64,000 nucleotides of DNA. It comes from Mesocentrotus franciscanus (Eukaryota > Echinodermata > Echinoidea > Camarodonta > Strongylocentrotidae). The first letter of the stretch is position 1. Every line of letters starts with the position of its first letter. The DNA lies in assembly GCA_037976565.1 (NCBI GenBank), contig CP137675.1, positions 1,001,323-1,065,322 on the forward strand, written 5' to 3'. Shown here in pieces: positions 36,075 to 48,412 of this stretch. Both the position numbers and the translations under genes were made by a program. Under the pieces are notes generated by a model. The model did not search any database, was not told the origin of the DNA, and saw only the letters and a list, made by a program, of their open reading frames with translations.

Positions 36075-36929
36075 TGTAATCATTAAGATATTCTGGCTTA
36101 GATATATCGATGAATCTTCAACCACAAAGTCCTCAAACAGGTTCATCCTGACACCGGCATCTATAGTTGGGCCATGATGATCATGAATAGCGTCTTCAAC
36201 AACTTTTGACAGAAGTTACATATTGAAAGCTGGGTTAGCTGGGCAAGATCTAGCGAAAAAAATACTGGAATGCTTGAAATATACTATAAGACTGGATATT
36301 TGTTGGACTTTAGATATATTATTTGCACAGATGGGTTTTTGTTTTACATGTCTCCATTTTGTTTTACGTATATTTTTTATAATCCAATATATCTATTTCA
36401 ACCATAACAGCCAGTGAAAGAGATTGACTTCCATTTTTTTCATATACATTTTTATATGGAGTGAGAAATGTTGTTGTTCTTCTTAGCCTTATTACAAGAT
36501 TACCAACCAACCAAAGAATCACCTTTACCTTGTATCAATATCTAATAGTTGCTGTCTTTCAATCTAATTCATTACTGTACTTTTATGCCATTTAGGCATC
36601 AGTTGGAGATAATGTTGAGCAGCTATTTGGCACTTACTGTTCAACCATCTGCCTTTTTTTTAATGAATTTGATATTTTTCAAATATTTGAATGGATAAAT
36701 GTCCAGGGTGTACTGGTGTTTCATCTTGGACGTTATACTCATTGTCATGAGGTGGATTTTGAAATCTACATGTAGCATCTCCAATTTCATTACTTGGTAA
36801 TGTAAAGAGTCATCCTGCAAACTTTGCTATATTTGCATGTGTGTCAGAGATGTTTCTTAACTGTGGAGGTTTCCTCAAGAGTTAGTCGTGAACAATGTTA
36901 ATGTATTGTTTGACTTCCTAATACACAAC

Positions 36930-37395
36930 AAGTTTGGAAACTCAAGTTTGATCGATATACCTCTCTTGTCATGTGATAAATATTGCTCTGTTTAGTTAAA
37001 TTAAAAAGTATGTTTATTCATCTTTGAAATAATACCATATTTGTTATGATTTTGCAGACGTGTCATGAAGAGTACATCAGAATATGGGGCAGGGCCAAAA
37101 GTGAAAAGTTGCAAAATGCACTGGAAAGCATGGTATTGTTATGCAGTGCATTACACAGCAGCCCTGCACTCTACAAAGAAAGAAGAATGGATAGCCGAAC
37201 AAGAGCAGTGCATTTTGGAACTTTTCACATTAGACCTTGCCCTGATTTTGATGTAATGCACATTCCATGATTGTAAAATCATAACAAATGGGATATCATT
37301 TTAAAGAGGAATAAACACACGTTCATACTGATACAAAGCGTTGATTATGCCATAACAAGAGAGATATAATCAATCAAACTTGAGTTTCCAAACTT
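36930..37395. mobile_element. Long-hairpin element, 466 bp
   Basis: AAGTTTGGAAACTCAAG at 36930 is mirrored at 37379-37395. Inner blocks are mirrored too: TTTGTTATGATTTTGCA against TGTAAAATCATAACAAA, and CAGGGCCAAAAGTGAAAAG against CTTTTCACATTAGACCTTG. The element is thus an imperfect palindrome with arms of about 210 bp. The apparent 63-74 codon frames inside are by-products. Confidence 0.85.
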
Positions 37396-38309
37396 TTTGT
37401 GAGGGGTTTAGAATGGGTTATGGGTGTAAGAATATTTAGACTATGACAATAGTTTCAAATTAATCTGTTTCACTTCACTTCAATAGTTAATGTTACTGTG
37501 CACTTGATTAGGTGCAAAAAATGATTGATTTTTTAATATTATATATATGTAGATTTCATTATTCTCTGTTTTAACAGTGGATCTTCAACATTACCAAATA
37601 TTTTATCAAAATATATTGAAATAATGCTTTATTGTATTCCCATCGTAACAATACTCCATATTCTTTCCAATCGTGCCTTGTTTCTTTATGTTTGTATACC
37701 CTTCAGTTTTGAATATTTGACAAATCTTGCCAATATTGGAGTATGTGGTGGTTTTCCTTTGTAACGTATATATCCGTCCAAGAATGCATGTTGTATTTAG
37801 TATCGTTACAGTATTGCAATTTTTATTCATGTACAGATATGTTTATCAATCTATAGAGTTGTGTATAGGTGTTGTAATCATCATGTATACATATGATGTG
37901 TGAATTTTTTTTTTTTTTTTATACTTTTCAAAAAGAATTGAGTTATGCCATATTTGGTATATTGTTACGCTGTTTACATGAACATGTATGTTTATTTGCC
38001 TGTGCAGTTTTAGGAAAGAATATATAGTACAAGTATTGAGATTAGGACTATATAGTAACTAAGAACACCCTCATTTTTTTCAGTCAACCAAACATATATT
38101 TGTAAGAAAAAAAAGAAAAAAAAGTAGTTAAATAGTACTACTTTCAAAGTTTATAGAGTTTACATTCAGATTTTGTATACTTTTACAGAACGAGGGCCCT
38201 ACATGTACAGTAAATTTCTATTTTCTGGTACCCCAATGTATATTCCAATATTAAGTTAATTTTTGCTGCTTTGATTTTACCTAACTTCTAAGAAAGTTGG
38301 TACACGCTT
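37396..38309. other. AT-rich gene-free stretch
   Basis: No coding frame or repeat except a T-run near 37905-37921 and A-runs near 38108-38125. Confidence 0.5.
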
Positions 38310-38393
38310 GTAACCGTGGACCAACAGCTGGAAACCGTGGACCAACGGCCTGTAACCATGGACCAATGGCTTGAAACCGTGGACCAACGGGTT
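38310..38393. repeat. 21-bp tandem repeat, 4 copies
   Basis: Four units of the pattern RTAACCGTGGACCAACGGCYT (two alternating first bases, G-T-A and G-A-A). No function is seen. Confidence 0.9.
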
Positions 38394-38972
38394 TAAATCC
38401 TATCTGAGGAAGTAGGTGATTAATTTCTTAACAAACGGTGATAGCAAATATTGTAGAATTTATGTTTGTTAAGTGATCAAGACTACAAATATACTAGAAG
38501 CCATATTATACTTGTGTAATGAGCAAAGAAAGATGCAATTTCGACTTGCATGTAAACTACTCTGTGGTATCCTGTGTGTAAACATGAGTTTTGATTTCCA
38601 GCAGGTTTTCTTCACTTTTAGTACATTTTGCTGGTCTGAATGACCCACTTACTTGTGGCATAATTAGATAATTAAAAATAAATTTCAAGATTGTAAAAGT
38701 AAACTCTAAATGCAGTTCCATTGCTAAAACCGAAAAATAATGTGTAGCATTGACAAGTATTGCAATAGTTTTATACATTCAAAACCAATTCACCTATTTC
38801 CCCCCTTTCCCAACAGTATACAATAGAGTGTTCTTGTGTCGTTTTTTGCCTTGGGCAGCCTAAATGACACTTTATTTGATGCATTTTTTAAAACTAAAAG
38901 CTTTTACAAAACACTGCAGATTTCCCTATTGTTTGTGTTTGTTTGTTTTGAGTGTTTTTCTAAAATGCTTTA

Positions 38973-39535
38973 TAGTAGACCAGCCAAACATTAAAAAGGG
39001 CTCTAGAAAAAAAAGTTTCCATGGCATTTAAGCCGGGTGATGGATGGCATCCATGCCGGGTGATGCATGGCATCCAAGTACACTGTAGATGTATTATGTA
39101 TTTTTCGCTCAAAATGCGCATCCTGTAAAAAGACATCTATTCATTTGAGATAACATTATTTATCCATCATAGTATCGGATCATTTCCTTTCTGTGTGTGG
39201 CATATTTATAAGACATATGTATAAAATATCAAACTTTCAAATGTATATTAAAGAGGTTTATTACTACAAACTCACAATGAAAATTATATAAATTGAAAGG
39301 TCTTTCTCAGATAATACATATTTGGTCAAAATATTTAAAAATCATGATTTTGGACATTCTTACAAATTTTGTACCAAAAATGACATTTTTGTAAAAAAAT
39401 AAAAAATATGGTGTCATCTACCCCTTTGTTTTTCTTTAGTATTTTTGCAAGAGTTTTAGCATGGATGCCATTCATTACCCCCAGAATGCCGTCCAAAGTA
39501 AAAAAAAAAATATTAAAAAAATGGCTGGTCTACTA
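38973..39535. mobile_element. TIR element with TTA target duplication (Harbinger-like)
   Basis: TAGTAGACCAGCCA at the left is an exact inverted copy of TGGCTGGTCTACTA at the right. TTA flanks both ends. A 3-bp T-W-A duplication is the hallmark of PIF/Harbinger elements. The interior includes GGGTGATGGATGGCATCC-type short duplications near 39036-39076. 563 bp, no transposase. Confidence 0.75.
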
Positions 39536-39538
39536 TTA

Positions 39539-40517
39539 GGCCAAAAAAAAAAAGTTGTTTGGTTGTCCTCGATTGCTTTTCTGGAGTAGGGGCGGGCGGG
39601 CGGATTTTTTTTTTTTTTTTTTTTCTCCATTTGTTTTCTTCTTCATATGGACTCATTTCTTCCTATTTATTTTCATTTTTTGTTCAAATCATGAAGCCAA
39701 TATTATTATTATTTAAACACAAAAAGAATCCCGACCAAAAATCATGAATTGCCATGTCAATATTCACTTTCATTTTCGCTGTTTCGGAGGTAGTTTTCGG
39801 CTATAGCGAGGCAGTTTTCGTCTGTATGTAAAACGTACGCGCGTCGTTCGTTCGCCCGCGCGTCGTTTGTTCGTGCGGCCGGAGCAGGTATCCCACGCCA
39901 GAGCTCGCGGCGCCAAAAACTATCCCTGTGTGGTGATCCGACTGCAATGATTTAATACGTGCGGGGAGACACTATTGATCTTGCGATACACGAAAATAGT
40001 GATCTAAATCTGAAAAATACTTGAAATACAGCTCAGGTTTTGGTACCCATCTTCCTTACAGACACGCGTAAGATATTCGATTTTTCAGATTCAGGTAGCG
40101 GGACTGCCGATTACATCGCTAAAATGTGATATTTAAGGATACATTTTCTATTGCAAATGTGGTTCTCCTGTGACTCTGATATGTTTTGTATGTGTGTGAT
40201 ATGTGTATTATGCTATGTATTGTAAAGTGATTTTACCACGCATACAACGGACCCACCGAAAACTGCCACCCGGCCGAAAACTCCCTCCTCTTCTCTATTA
40301 AAGACATAATATTGCGTACTAAAAGGACCAAATTGGCGACGGGACACATTTTGATCCTTGCAACATGCATAAAATGGTATGTTTGGCGTTTAAAATTGCT
40401 CCAAAATAAATGTATATTCTTAAAAAAAAAAAAAATTTTAAAAAAAAAAAAATACGAGCGGGCCGAAAATGAGGGGCGGGCGGTCGAGGACAACCAAATG
40501 ATTTTTTTTTTTTGGCC
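39539..40517. mobile_element. Second TIR element with TTA duplication, 979 bp
   Basis: Starts GGCC plus an A-run and TTTGGTTGTCCTCGA, and ends with the inverted copy (TCGAGGACAACCAAA, T-run, GGCC). TTA precedes (39536-39538) and follows (40518-40520). The interior is GC-richer than its surroundings near 39780-39910 and has AGTTTTCGGC / GCCGAAAACT in opposite orientation. No intact transposase frame. Confidence 0.8.
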
Positions 40518-40520
40518 TTA

Positions 40521-42090
40521 TCTCGGATTTTGATAGTATTATTACAAAGCAAATTATAAATATAGGGTAGGTACAATATTTTATTGATATAACAGTGCGC
40601 AGGGCTCTCTTTAACTTGATTTTGTTTTTAAATGAGCTCTCCTGAGATTTTAACGCAGAGACAAGAAATAAGTATGTTAGTAATGAAATTCAGAATTGCC
40701 CTTTTTACAGTACATAAACGTGCTAGGAATGTGCACATTTTAATTAATTAATTGTAAAATGCAGAGTTTGTGTGTTGGTAGTCACTTTGACGAGGTTAGA
40801 TGAATAGAGTAAAAGTATTTGTAGACAAAATTGTAAATTACTGTTTTAATGAATTTTAAAGAAAAAATATTTTAATGATATTAATTGATACATACTGAGT
40901 GTCATTTTCAGGGATATGGTCTCCCCATTGTATATTGCAATTATAAACCCTGATTACTGCAAGAAAATAAATTGATGATTTATGTGAAGCTGTAAAAGTG
41001 AATATATGACGTTTTCCTTTTTCATGTGTACTACATAAGGACCATTCTTTAGTTTTAGGTATTAACATGTTTTTAAATATATATTATGGAATAGCTCAAG
41101 AGCAAACACGATCTTAAGCACTCCATGAAATCAACTCCATACCAATTTCTTTGTATTACTTATAGAAACATTATCGGTAGGGTCATGGGGAAGCTCAACT
41201 TGGTGCATTTTAGGAGGCGATGCGCTATAAAATTAGGACCATTGATTGGCTTGAAAGTGTTTTTTACCTTCGTAAACAAAAGGTTGTCGGTGTATGAATA
41301 ACAAAGACAAGATGAATGAAAGTTGCAACTCTTCTGCTCTTTAAATTGAAATACAGAAAAAAGAAGAATGGCTTTTCATGACTAGTCAATGTCCTTGTTC
41401 ATAGTCAGGCGGCAGATATACAATCAGACATTTTCCTTGACTTAAAATGTCCTGCACCTCCGATTTCCAGAAATATTTGGATGTTTGTAATTCATATGTT
41501 TTAATAGTATTGCTATTTCTGCAAATAACTTGTAGTCAAGTCGTAAAGTATGCAAGGGCCTTAATTTTCACTTCAATATGCCGACATTGACGACGTAGGG
41601 GGCTTGTTTCTTGATGTATGAAATGAGAATTAACAACAAGGTCATCGAATAAATGAAGCGTGTTGGAGGGGGTAGTATATACTAATTGTAGTTGGTTCTT
41701 GTAAAGCGCTCTGTCGGACTTGACACTTTTGGCGCTCCACAATTATTAACACGGCTTCAGCATGGCTGCCAACAAAAAAGGGTCTCCTAAGCGTTGTATG
41801 ACACGCCTATGTAGGGGCATCGCTAGAACATTTAGCATGGGGAAGGGTTGTCAGATCAATTAAACATGTTCGAACAACAAACACAACACATATACTATTA
41901 GTCTGTAAAGTGTTGACTTTGCTGACATATTTATCGAAATAGATAGGAATGGTAATGGGTGTAGAGGGTTGGGGGTCACGTCTCTGTCACAGCCCCTACT
42001 CTCATGATCATGTCGCAGCATTATTCATGGTCATTCAAAGGGACTGCACAAATATCTTGAGCTTTCTGTTTGAAAAGGAAGTAATTTGGC
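40521..42090. other. Gene-free stretch
   Basis: AT-rich sequence. No coding frame, repeat array or element ends that I could support. Confidence 0.5.
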
Positions 42091-42092
42091 TT

Positions 42093-42140
42093 ATACTCTC
42101 CCTCCCTCTCTCTCTCTCTCTTTCTTTCTCTCCCTTTCTC

Positions 42141-42182
<42 letters not shown>

Positions 42183-42196
42183 CATCTCCCTTCCTC
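42093..42196. repeat. CT microsatellite
   Basis: CTCTCT-rich run with CCCTTCC interruptions. The frames through it are low-complexity Ser/Leu only. Confidence 0.9.
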
Positions 42197-42819
42197 ACAC
42201 CCCCTCGCTTCTTCTTTCCGCCTTCATCTTATTCTCTCCATCAATTCCTTCAATGTCTGTAATATTTTTAAAAATAAATGGAATTATGAATACTTTTGGT
42301 TAGTTTACAATGATTAAGGTGTAGTTCATAAATCAGGACGACAGGTAAGGAGAATACATTGTGCTTTTTAATTAGCGATAAAGTTACCGTCAATAATTTT
42401 TACGAAAACCATTCACTGATACGAAAAAAGACACACATAGAAAATAACGAATAATTATGCATAATAATTGAGAAACTTGTATGGCGTGCAGTTATGAGGT
42501 ATGTGCATAATATTCTATACCATTCAAGAAATAACTTCCTTTATTCGTGTACGTTGCATGATTTGCAAAATCGTTAGAAATTAGCTTACAAGCAATTGCA
42601 GATTGCATTCCAATTGTATAACTTGGGAAATGAAAATGAAATCATTATACATTTTCTAGTACAGTTTGACCAACATGACTAAAATGGTTGATCGTTAAAT
42701 AAAAATAGGATGACACATAATAATTATGCAATAGCATTCCTAAAAGCTCATATAGGAGAGGGAATGAGAGGGAGGAAAGAAGACTAAAATTGGGGACAGA
42801 TGAGGCATTGAAATGGAGA

Positions 42820-42955
42820 ATGACAGAGGGAGGAAGGAGAGAGAGGGAGGAAGGAAGGAGAGACAGAGGGAGAGAAAAGAGAGAGAGAGAGAGAATAAGG
42901 GGTAGAGTGTGAGAGAGTGAGTGAGATAGGGGAGGAGGAGACACAAAGAGAGCTT
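42820..42955. repeat. GA-rich microsatellite
   Basis: GAGAGA/GGAAGG-rich run, complementary in character to the CT tract about 700 bp upstream; the two could pair in single-stranded form. Confidence 0.85.
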
Positions 42956-44490
42956 GAGACAAAGCAAACTATAAATGTGGTTAATGGAAATTGTGACCAG
43001 AAAAAAACAACCTTCAAGGTATTTCCACCTCACTGCACATAATTATGAGGCAGATAACGTTCATATAACACAGTATATTAATTTTGATCAATTTTAACAG
43101 CTGCAAGGCAATGACTTGTACACTTTCCAAATATACATTACTCTTCCGACATGCGATATTTAGTGTGTGAATCAGTGAGGCCATTTCTTTTTGGCTCTCA
43201 GACAGTCCCACATAATTATGTTTTGCAGCTTTAAAAAAAAAATATCCATCAATTCCAGTTTGGTTTCATTTTTAATTCAATAGGCAACATAAATCGTGGT
43301 GTGGAAAAAACAACAATATTGTTATGTATAATTTCATACTAAAAGAAAATATTTGATTTTAAATACCTGCTGGGCCAGCATGGCTTCACAGGCATGGGGA
43401 GGGGTAACTTCTTCTTCGACCAAGGTATAGAGCACAATCAGGTTATAAACATATTGATGAGTATAATTATAATTAATACATGTATAAATATATAGATCAA
43501 CTGAAGAACATGAAACTTAAATTCATATCTTAGAATCGAAAAACATTATATTAACGGCTATTCAAAGTTAGCAGAATCCTAACATCGTGGACGCCCACCT
43601 GACAAATTTCTGACCAAGAAAGAAAGTATACCTAACTTTTCAGTGAACAAAGGATAAGGGGGTAATTACACAATCCGTGCTTTCTATATCTTACGAAGAT
43701 TGGCTTTGATAATCGTGATAATACCTTGAGAGAAAGAGAGGGAAATACAATCATGTACAATGAGCAGTTTGACTGGTCGTCTCACTGGTCGTCTCACTGG
43801 TAGCTTTCCCTATTCCTCTCTTCTTACAGGTTAATATATAATATACTTTTTAGTATTGTATAAATTATGATAGAGAAAATAATATTAACACGATCGAAAC
43901 TGCTTTCGGAATATCAACATGAGGTCATTTCAATAGCCTCATCTATTAAAATGTGCGAACATTACAATGACATATTACGTAGTCCCAATATGGTTTCTAT
44001 GTACAATATGGTATTGAAATTGCTCTTTGAATTGAAGAATTGAAGAAAAAAAACGAAAAAAAAAAAAAAAAACCGATCACAAACCTTGAGAACAAAAAAG
44101 AAAATGTGGCCATCCTAATGTGTTCTTTTGCCCCTGTCAAATATCAGGCCAAAATGCATCTGGATTTTTCATTCTTTTGCTTGCAAGATAATTTTTGAAA
44201 GAAATTAAACACCTCACATAAATATAATAACCTTTTCCTAATCAGATATCTTTCGGAATAGCGCTCTTACAAACTGGGCTAACTGTTGTTTCACAGCGCT
44301 TTACAAGTTATAAAAGAATCTATTGTTGATCACGGACAAAGAGGAGAGTTTAGATCCTACAGACAATCTTATGAGCAAAAGTAGAATTTCACGACCCCAA
44401 AAGAGTATTTTTACCTGGGAAGACCGATCGTAAGCAGGGGCAAGCAAGGGCAAGAAGAGCAGAGTAATGACCTACCTAACTAGCTAGCTA
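42956..44490. other. Gene-free stretch
   Basis: No coding frame. A small ACTGGTCGTCTC triplication near 43770-43800 and an A-run near 44055. Confidence 0.5.
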
Positions 44491-45220
44491 CATGGACCTA
44501 TTACGGATGGACATTCGTCGTTTTCTTAACGAATATTCATTGTGATTGTCTCCGTCAATTTCGTTTCAATTACATTCCGTACATGTTTCTTCACTTTGAT
44601 CTCATGAGGTCCACCGCCAAAAAGCCGGGACAGAATCAAGATAGTGATTTTACACATGTTAATCATCATGCGCAGAAGATAATAACTCGCTTAAATCATG
44701 GAAAATCGATGTGCAGTTCTGGTTTATAATCGGAAATTGTTGTTCCGTGTACTGTATTTTATTTTGAAAAACACGTTTGTATTTCCAGATAGAGGTTATA
44801 TTTGGATTGGTTGTGATTTAAAATCCCGTTTCCCCCAATTTCCTCATAATATTCCAAAGTTACAATGCACAGGGCTTATAAAGATCATGGCCTTCTAATT
44901 GTTTTATAAGGTCATGGGTGTGTGCGAAAGCGTGCGAATCAGTAATAATACATTTCATATCAACAAAATCGTCTGCTTTTCCACTTTGCTGCTCCCCATT
45001 GGGGATGCTTTTTTTAAAAGACACACTCTTACAGAGCACACCATCCAAACAAAACCCAAAAGAGGGAAACTGCTCCTTGTCAATGACCGATAATGCTTGA
45101 GCAGTCGTTATTGTTAGAACAGCTGAATGTTCTCATTAAGATGCACATAATCAGAAGGCGGTGGAACTCATTGGATCAAAGAAAGAATCACGTCGAATGT
45201 CCATCCGTAATAGGTCCATG
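44491..45220. mobile_element. Non-autonomous TIR element, 730 bp
   Basis: CATGGACCTATTACGGATGG and ACATTCG at the left are mirrored at 45194-45220. Part of the right end (ATCCGTAATAGGTCCATGG) is duplicated once more at 45221-45238. No coding frame; the class is not assigned. Confidence 0.75.
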
Positions 45221-45235
45221 ATCCGTAATAGGTCC

Positions 45236-46014
45236 ATGGTTCGACACGGCTCGCGGATCACAGTGATCCCGTTTACATGACATAAAATTGCCGTGTTGAG
45301 CACGGCTCGCGTGTTGAACCCCCGAGCAATATTTACAGTGTTTACAAAGTTACCGTGTTTACCCTGTGACTCGGCTCGAGTGTTGAATCCTCAAGTAGGG
45401 TTGAACGCTACGAAGAGGGCAACTGTGATCGTGTTTATACGGAAACCAAAAAAAGGTGAGTTCAACACGGCCCGTGGATCACAATGACGTCACAATGCGG
45501 GGAATTTGCCACTGAAATATGTCCGTATAGTCGACCTACATGTACATCACAGTGATCCCGTTTACATGACATAAATTGCCGTGTTGAGCACGGCTCGCGA
45601 GTTGAAACCTGCTATTCTGGCGGATCAAAAAAGGCGAGTTCGACACGGCTCGTGGATCACAGTGATCCCGTTTACATGACAAAAAATTGGCGTGTTGAGC
45701 ACGGCTCGCAGTTGAACCCCCGAGCCGAGTCACTGTGTAAACACGGTAAGTGTTCATTAGAATGGCAGGTTTTTAACCCGCGAGCCGTGCTCAACACTGC
45801 AATTTTATGTCATGTAAACGGGTTCAATGTGATGAAGGTTGACCTACGGACATAATTTATTTCGAGTGGCAAATTCCCCGCATTGTGACGTCATTGTGAT
45901 CCGCGGGCCGTGTTGAACTCGCCTTTTTTTGTTTCCGTATAAACACGATCACAGTTGCCCTCTTCGTAGCGTTCAACCCTCCTTGAGGATTCAACCCCCG
46001 AGCCGAGTCACTGC
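45236..46014. mobile_element. Inverted-repeat cluster with CACGGCTCGCG motifs
   Basis: Arms 45366-45612 and 45769-46012 are inverted copies over about 245 bases, sharing TGACTCGGCTCG, GGTTGAACGCTACGAAGAGG, CGTGTTTATACGGAAAC and GACGTCACAATGCGGGG. GATCCCGTTTACATGACA blocks also occur as direct repeats near 45266, 45554 and 45664. GC-rich compared with the flanks. Probably a foldback DNA element with internal rearrangement. Confidence 0.8.
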
Positions 46015-46129
46015 AAATTTTGCTTTAAGACTAGTCTAGCCCCTGTGAATGGGAAATTGCCACGGATTGATAATTTGATCTTTTCAATCCTTTAAATTTT
46101 ACTGTAGTTGATTTTTGATGTATAATAAT

Positions 46130-46268
46130 AATATTAATATTGGCTTTCTTTCGTGGTATATTGCATTTAGCTAGCATGAATGAATATTGCACTCGTCTTC
46201 GAATCGTGCAATATTCGCGAGCTGAATGCAATATATCTGATATACCACTCAAGGGCAGCCAATATTAT
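46130..46268. mobile_element. Small palindromic element
   Basis: AATATTGGCT, TGGTATATTGCAT and GAATATTGCAC on the left are mirrored by GTGCAATATTC, ATGCAATATATC, GATATACCA and AGCCAATATT on the right. About 139 bp; folds into one hairpin with a short loop near 46190-46205. Confidence 0.75.
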
Positions 46269-46409
46269 ATTTTTCTTCTTTCAGGGAACTTTATTTCACA
46301 TATCTACAACGTTCACAATAACATATATACATTAAAGCATTAATTTATCTTAGCATATCAATCAAAGCTGTTACCTGTTTTTATTAACATTTGCTTTGTT
46401 TTAGAATTG

Positions 46410-48200
46410 AAATGTGACATCAATTCTTCTTCGAATCAGTTCTACCATTCATTTTGCTTTTTGTTTTCAAATGTTTAACGTAGTGCTTATAAACAACATA
46501 TTCAGCAAAATAAATCAAAATGTTTACCAAGTAATTATTTAACTTGCCTATATAATATCCAAACACTAAAGTCTTCTCATTTATGTTAATATCTAATCCC
46601 AAAAAAATGATGTATGAAAAGTGTTACAATTTTCCAAAACACAATTATCTTTTTACAGTCTACCATCATATGCCGTGATGTTTCAATGGTATTACAATCT
46701 GCACATACATATAATCATTTTTAATTTTCCATTTATACAGGTTATACTGTGACGGTAAAAACATATGCAAAAGTTTAAAATTAAATTGTTTGATTCTGTT
46801 ATCTCGTATATCATTGAACTTAAACATTAATACTGGATTCCAATTAAAATCGGAGGGTATTGCTAATCGTTTCTGCCAAACATTGTGTACAAAAGACTCT
46901 TGTTTTTTTCTGCACAAATAATAAGTAGAACTGGTTAGCCTTCATATTTAAAATATTAATATTATCACCAGTTGATATTTGTATAACATTAGAGTGATGT
47001 GTTTGATACAAACCATTACGTAATTTTTGATCAACCCGCAATTTTTGAAAGGCTTTCTTCACCTTTGAAAATTGAAAGAAAACAACAGTTTTGGAGACTT
47101 ATATTTTTGACACATGAAATCCACATCATTCTAATGTCCTTGACTAAAAATATATTTTACTCAAAAAATCCCAACTTTTTCCCATAACTTGAAATGCAAT
47201 ATCTGGTTATCAAAAGTAATATTACTATTATTCCATAATATTTCATTTTCAATATTTGTAACCATGGGTGTATTTACATATCTCAATTCCTGACCAAATA
47301 CAAAGTAAATCAAACTAAAAATGGGGTATCCTAGACGTTCGACATAGTTTCTCCATATCTATGTTATTAGATTTAAACTGAAACACCAATGGAATTCTAC
47401 CTACCCTATTTAACCAATAGGAAAATAAAAATTTCCATGTAGCTTTCTCATCGTTAAAAAAATCTGCTTATCCAAGAAAGTCGCAGAGAACCGACTTTTG
47501 CCTGTAAATCAACCATACCTAAACCCCCTTTAGTAACTTTATTCAAACATACATTTATTTTTATTTTCTCTTTCTTAGACCCCCATAAACATTGAAAACA
47601 CCATCTTATTTATAGCATTCCCACATAAGTAATTTGCGACACAACTAAAATCTTTAATACCACAATTTTACCGTAATATGTAAAATAACTCTATTTAAGA
47701 TAACTTTAATTTTTCTAATTTTTCAAACCCAATTTAAAGCCTCAACCCATTCTTTATTTTTACCTACAAATATCCCGAAACATTTTACTGGCTCAGACGA
47801 AAAAATGTATCCAATTCCATTCAATTCTTTTTAAATCCTGCACTAAATATATCATTTCCGATTTTTCACAGTTATTAGAGATACCAGAAAAATTACTAAT
47901 ACAAGTAAGTTCCCTCATAACAATATCTGCTGACCGTAAGGAATCAACAAATAGTACAGCATCATCCGCATACTGTATAATTTTATTTTTTGTTTACTGT
48001 CCACATTCCCTTGAAAGGGAATCTGTATAGATATATATATATATATATATATTCGTTTTGTTTTATCCTTGCAGTTAATAATTCTACCGTAATTACAAAT
48101 AACAAAGCAAAGAGAGGACACCCTTGCCTCACCCCCTTCTGTATAGAAAATGATTTTGAAATCCAACCCTAATTTACAACTTTTCCACCTGCATTTTTAT
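46410..48200 (-). mobile_element. Decayed non-LTR retrotransposon (reverse-transcriptase relic)
   Basis: Minus strand, 5' to 3': GVRQGCPL at 48135-48112, catalytic YADD at 47972-47961 followed by AVLFVDSLRSADIV, then a C-terminal block KFNDIRDNRIKQFNFKLLHM and LYKWKIKNDYM (46850-46720), and a Tyr-rich end near 46602-46420. Frames shift several times and a TA microsatellite (48029-48052) breaks the frame between the two RT motifs. The 5' part upstream of the fingers is missing. The C-terminal block resembles L1/Tx1-like elements, but this is a guess. Confidence 0.82.
48029..48052. repeat. TA microsatellite
   Basis: About 11 TA repeats inside the reverse-transcriptase relic, between the two conserved motifs. 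Confidence 0.9.
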
Positions 48201-48412
48201 AAAAATGTTCGAATCCATGAAATAAAATATTTTAAAATCCAAATTTGTCTATTGTTTTAAACAAATAAGCATACTAATAAGCATAATGTATTATATTCAT
48301 ATATTATCATCAACCAAGAAGTTTTTTCGGATGTAAAGCATTCATCAAACCTTTCTAATTTGTTTAATGAAACAAAAAGACTTAGTGAAATATATCCTGT
48401 TTACAGGGAGTT

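Noticed and set aside
37046..37270. 74-codon frame beginning within 36930-37395
   Set aside because: Lies across a palindromic element; the other arm gives the antisense of the same residues.
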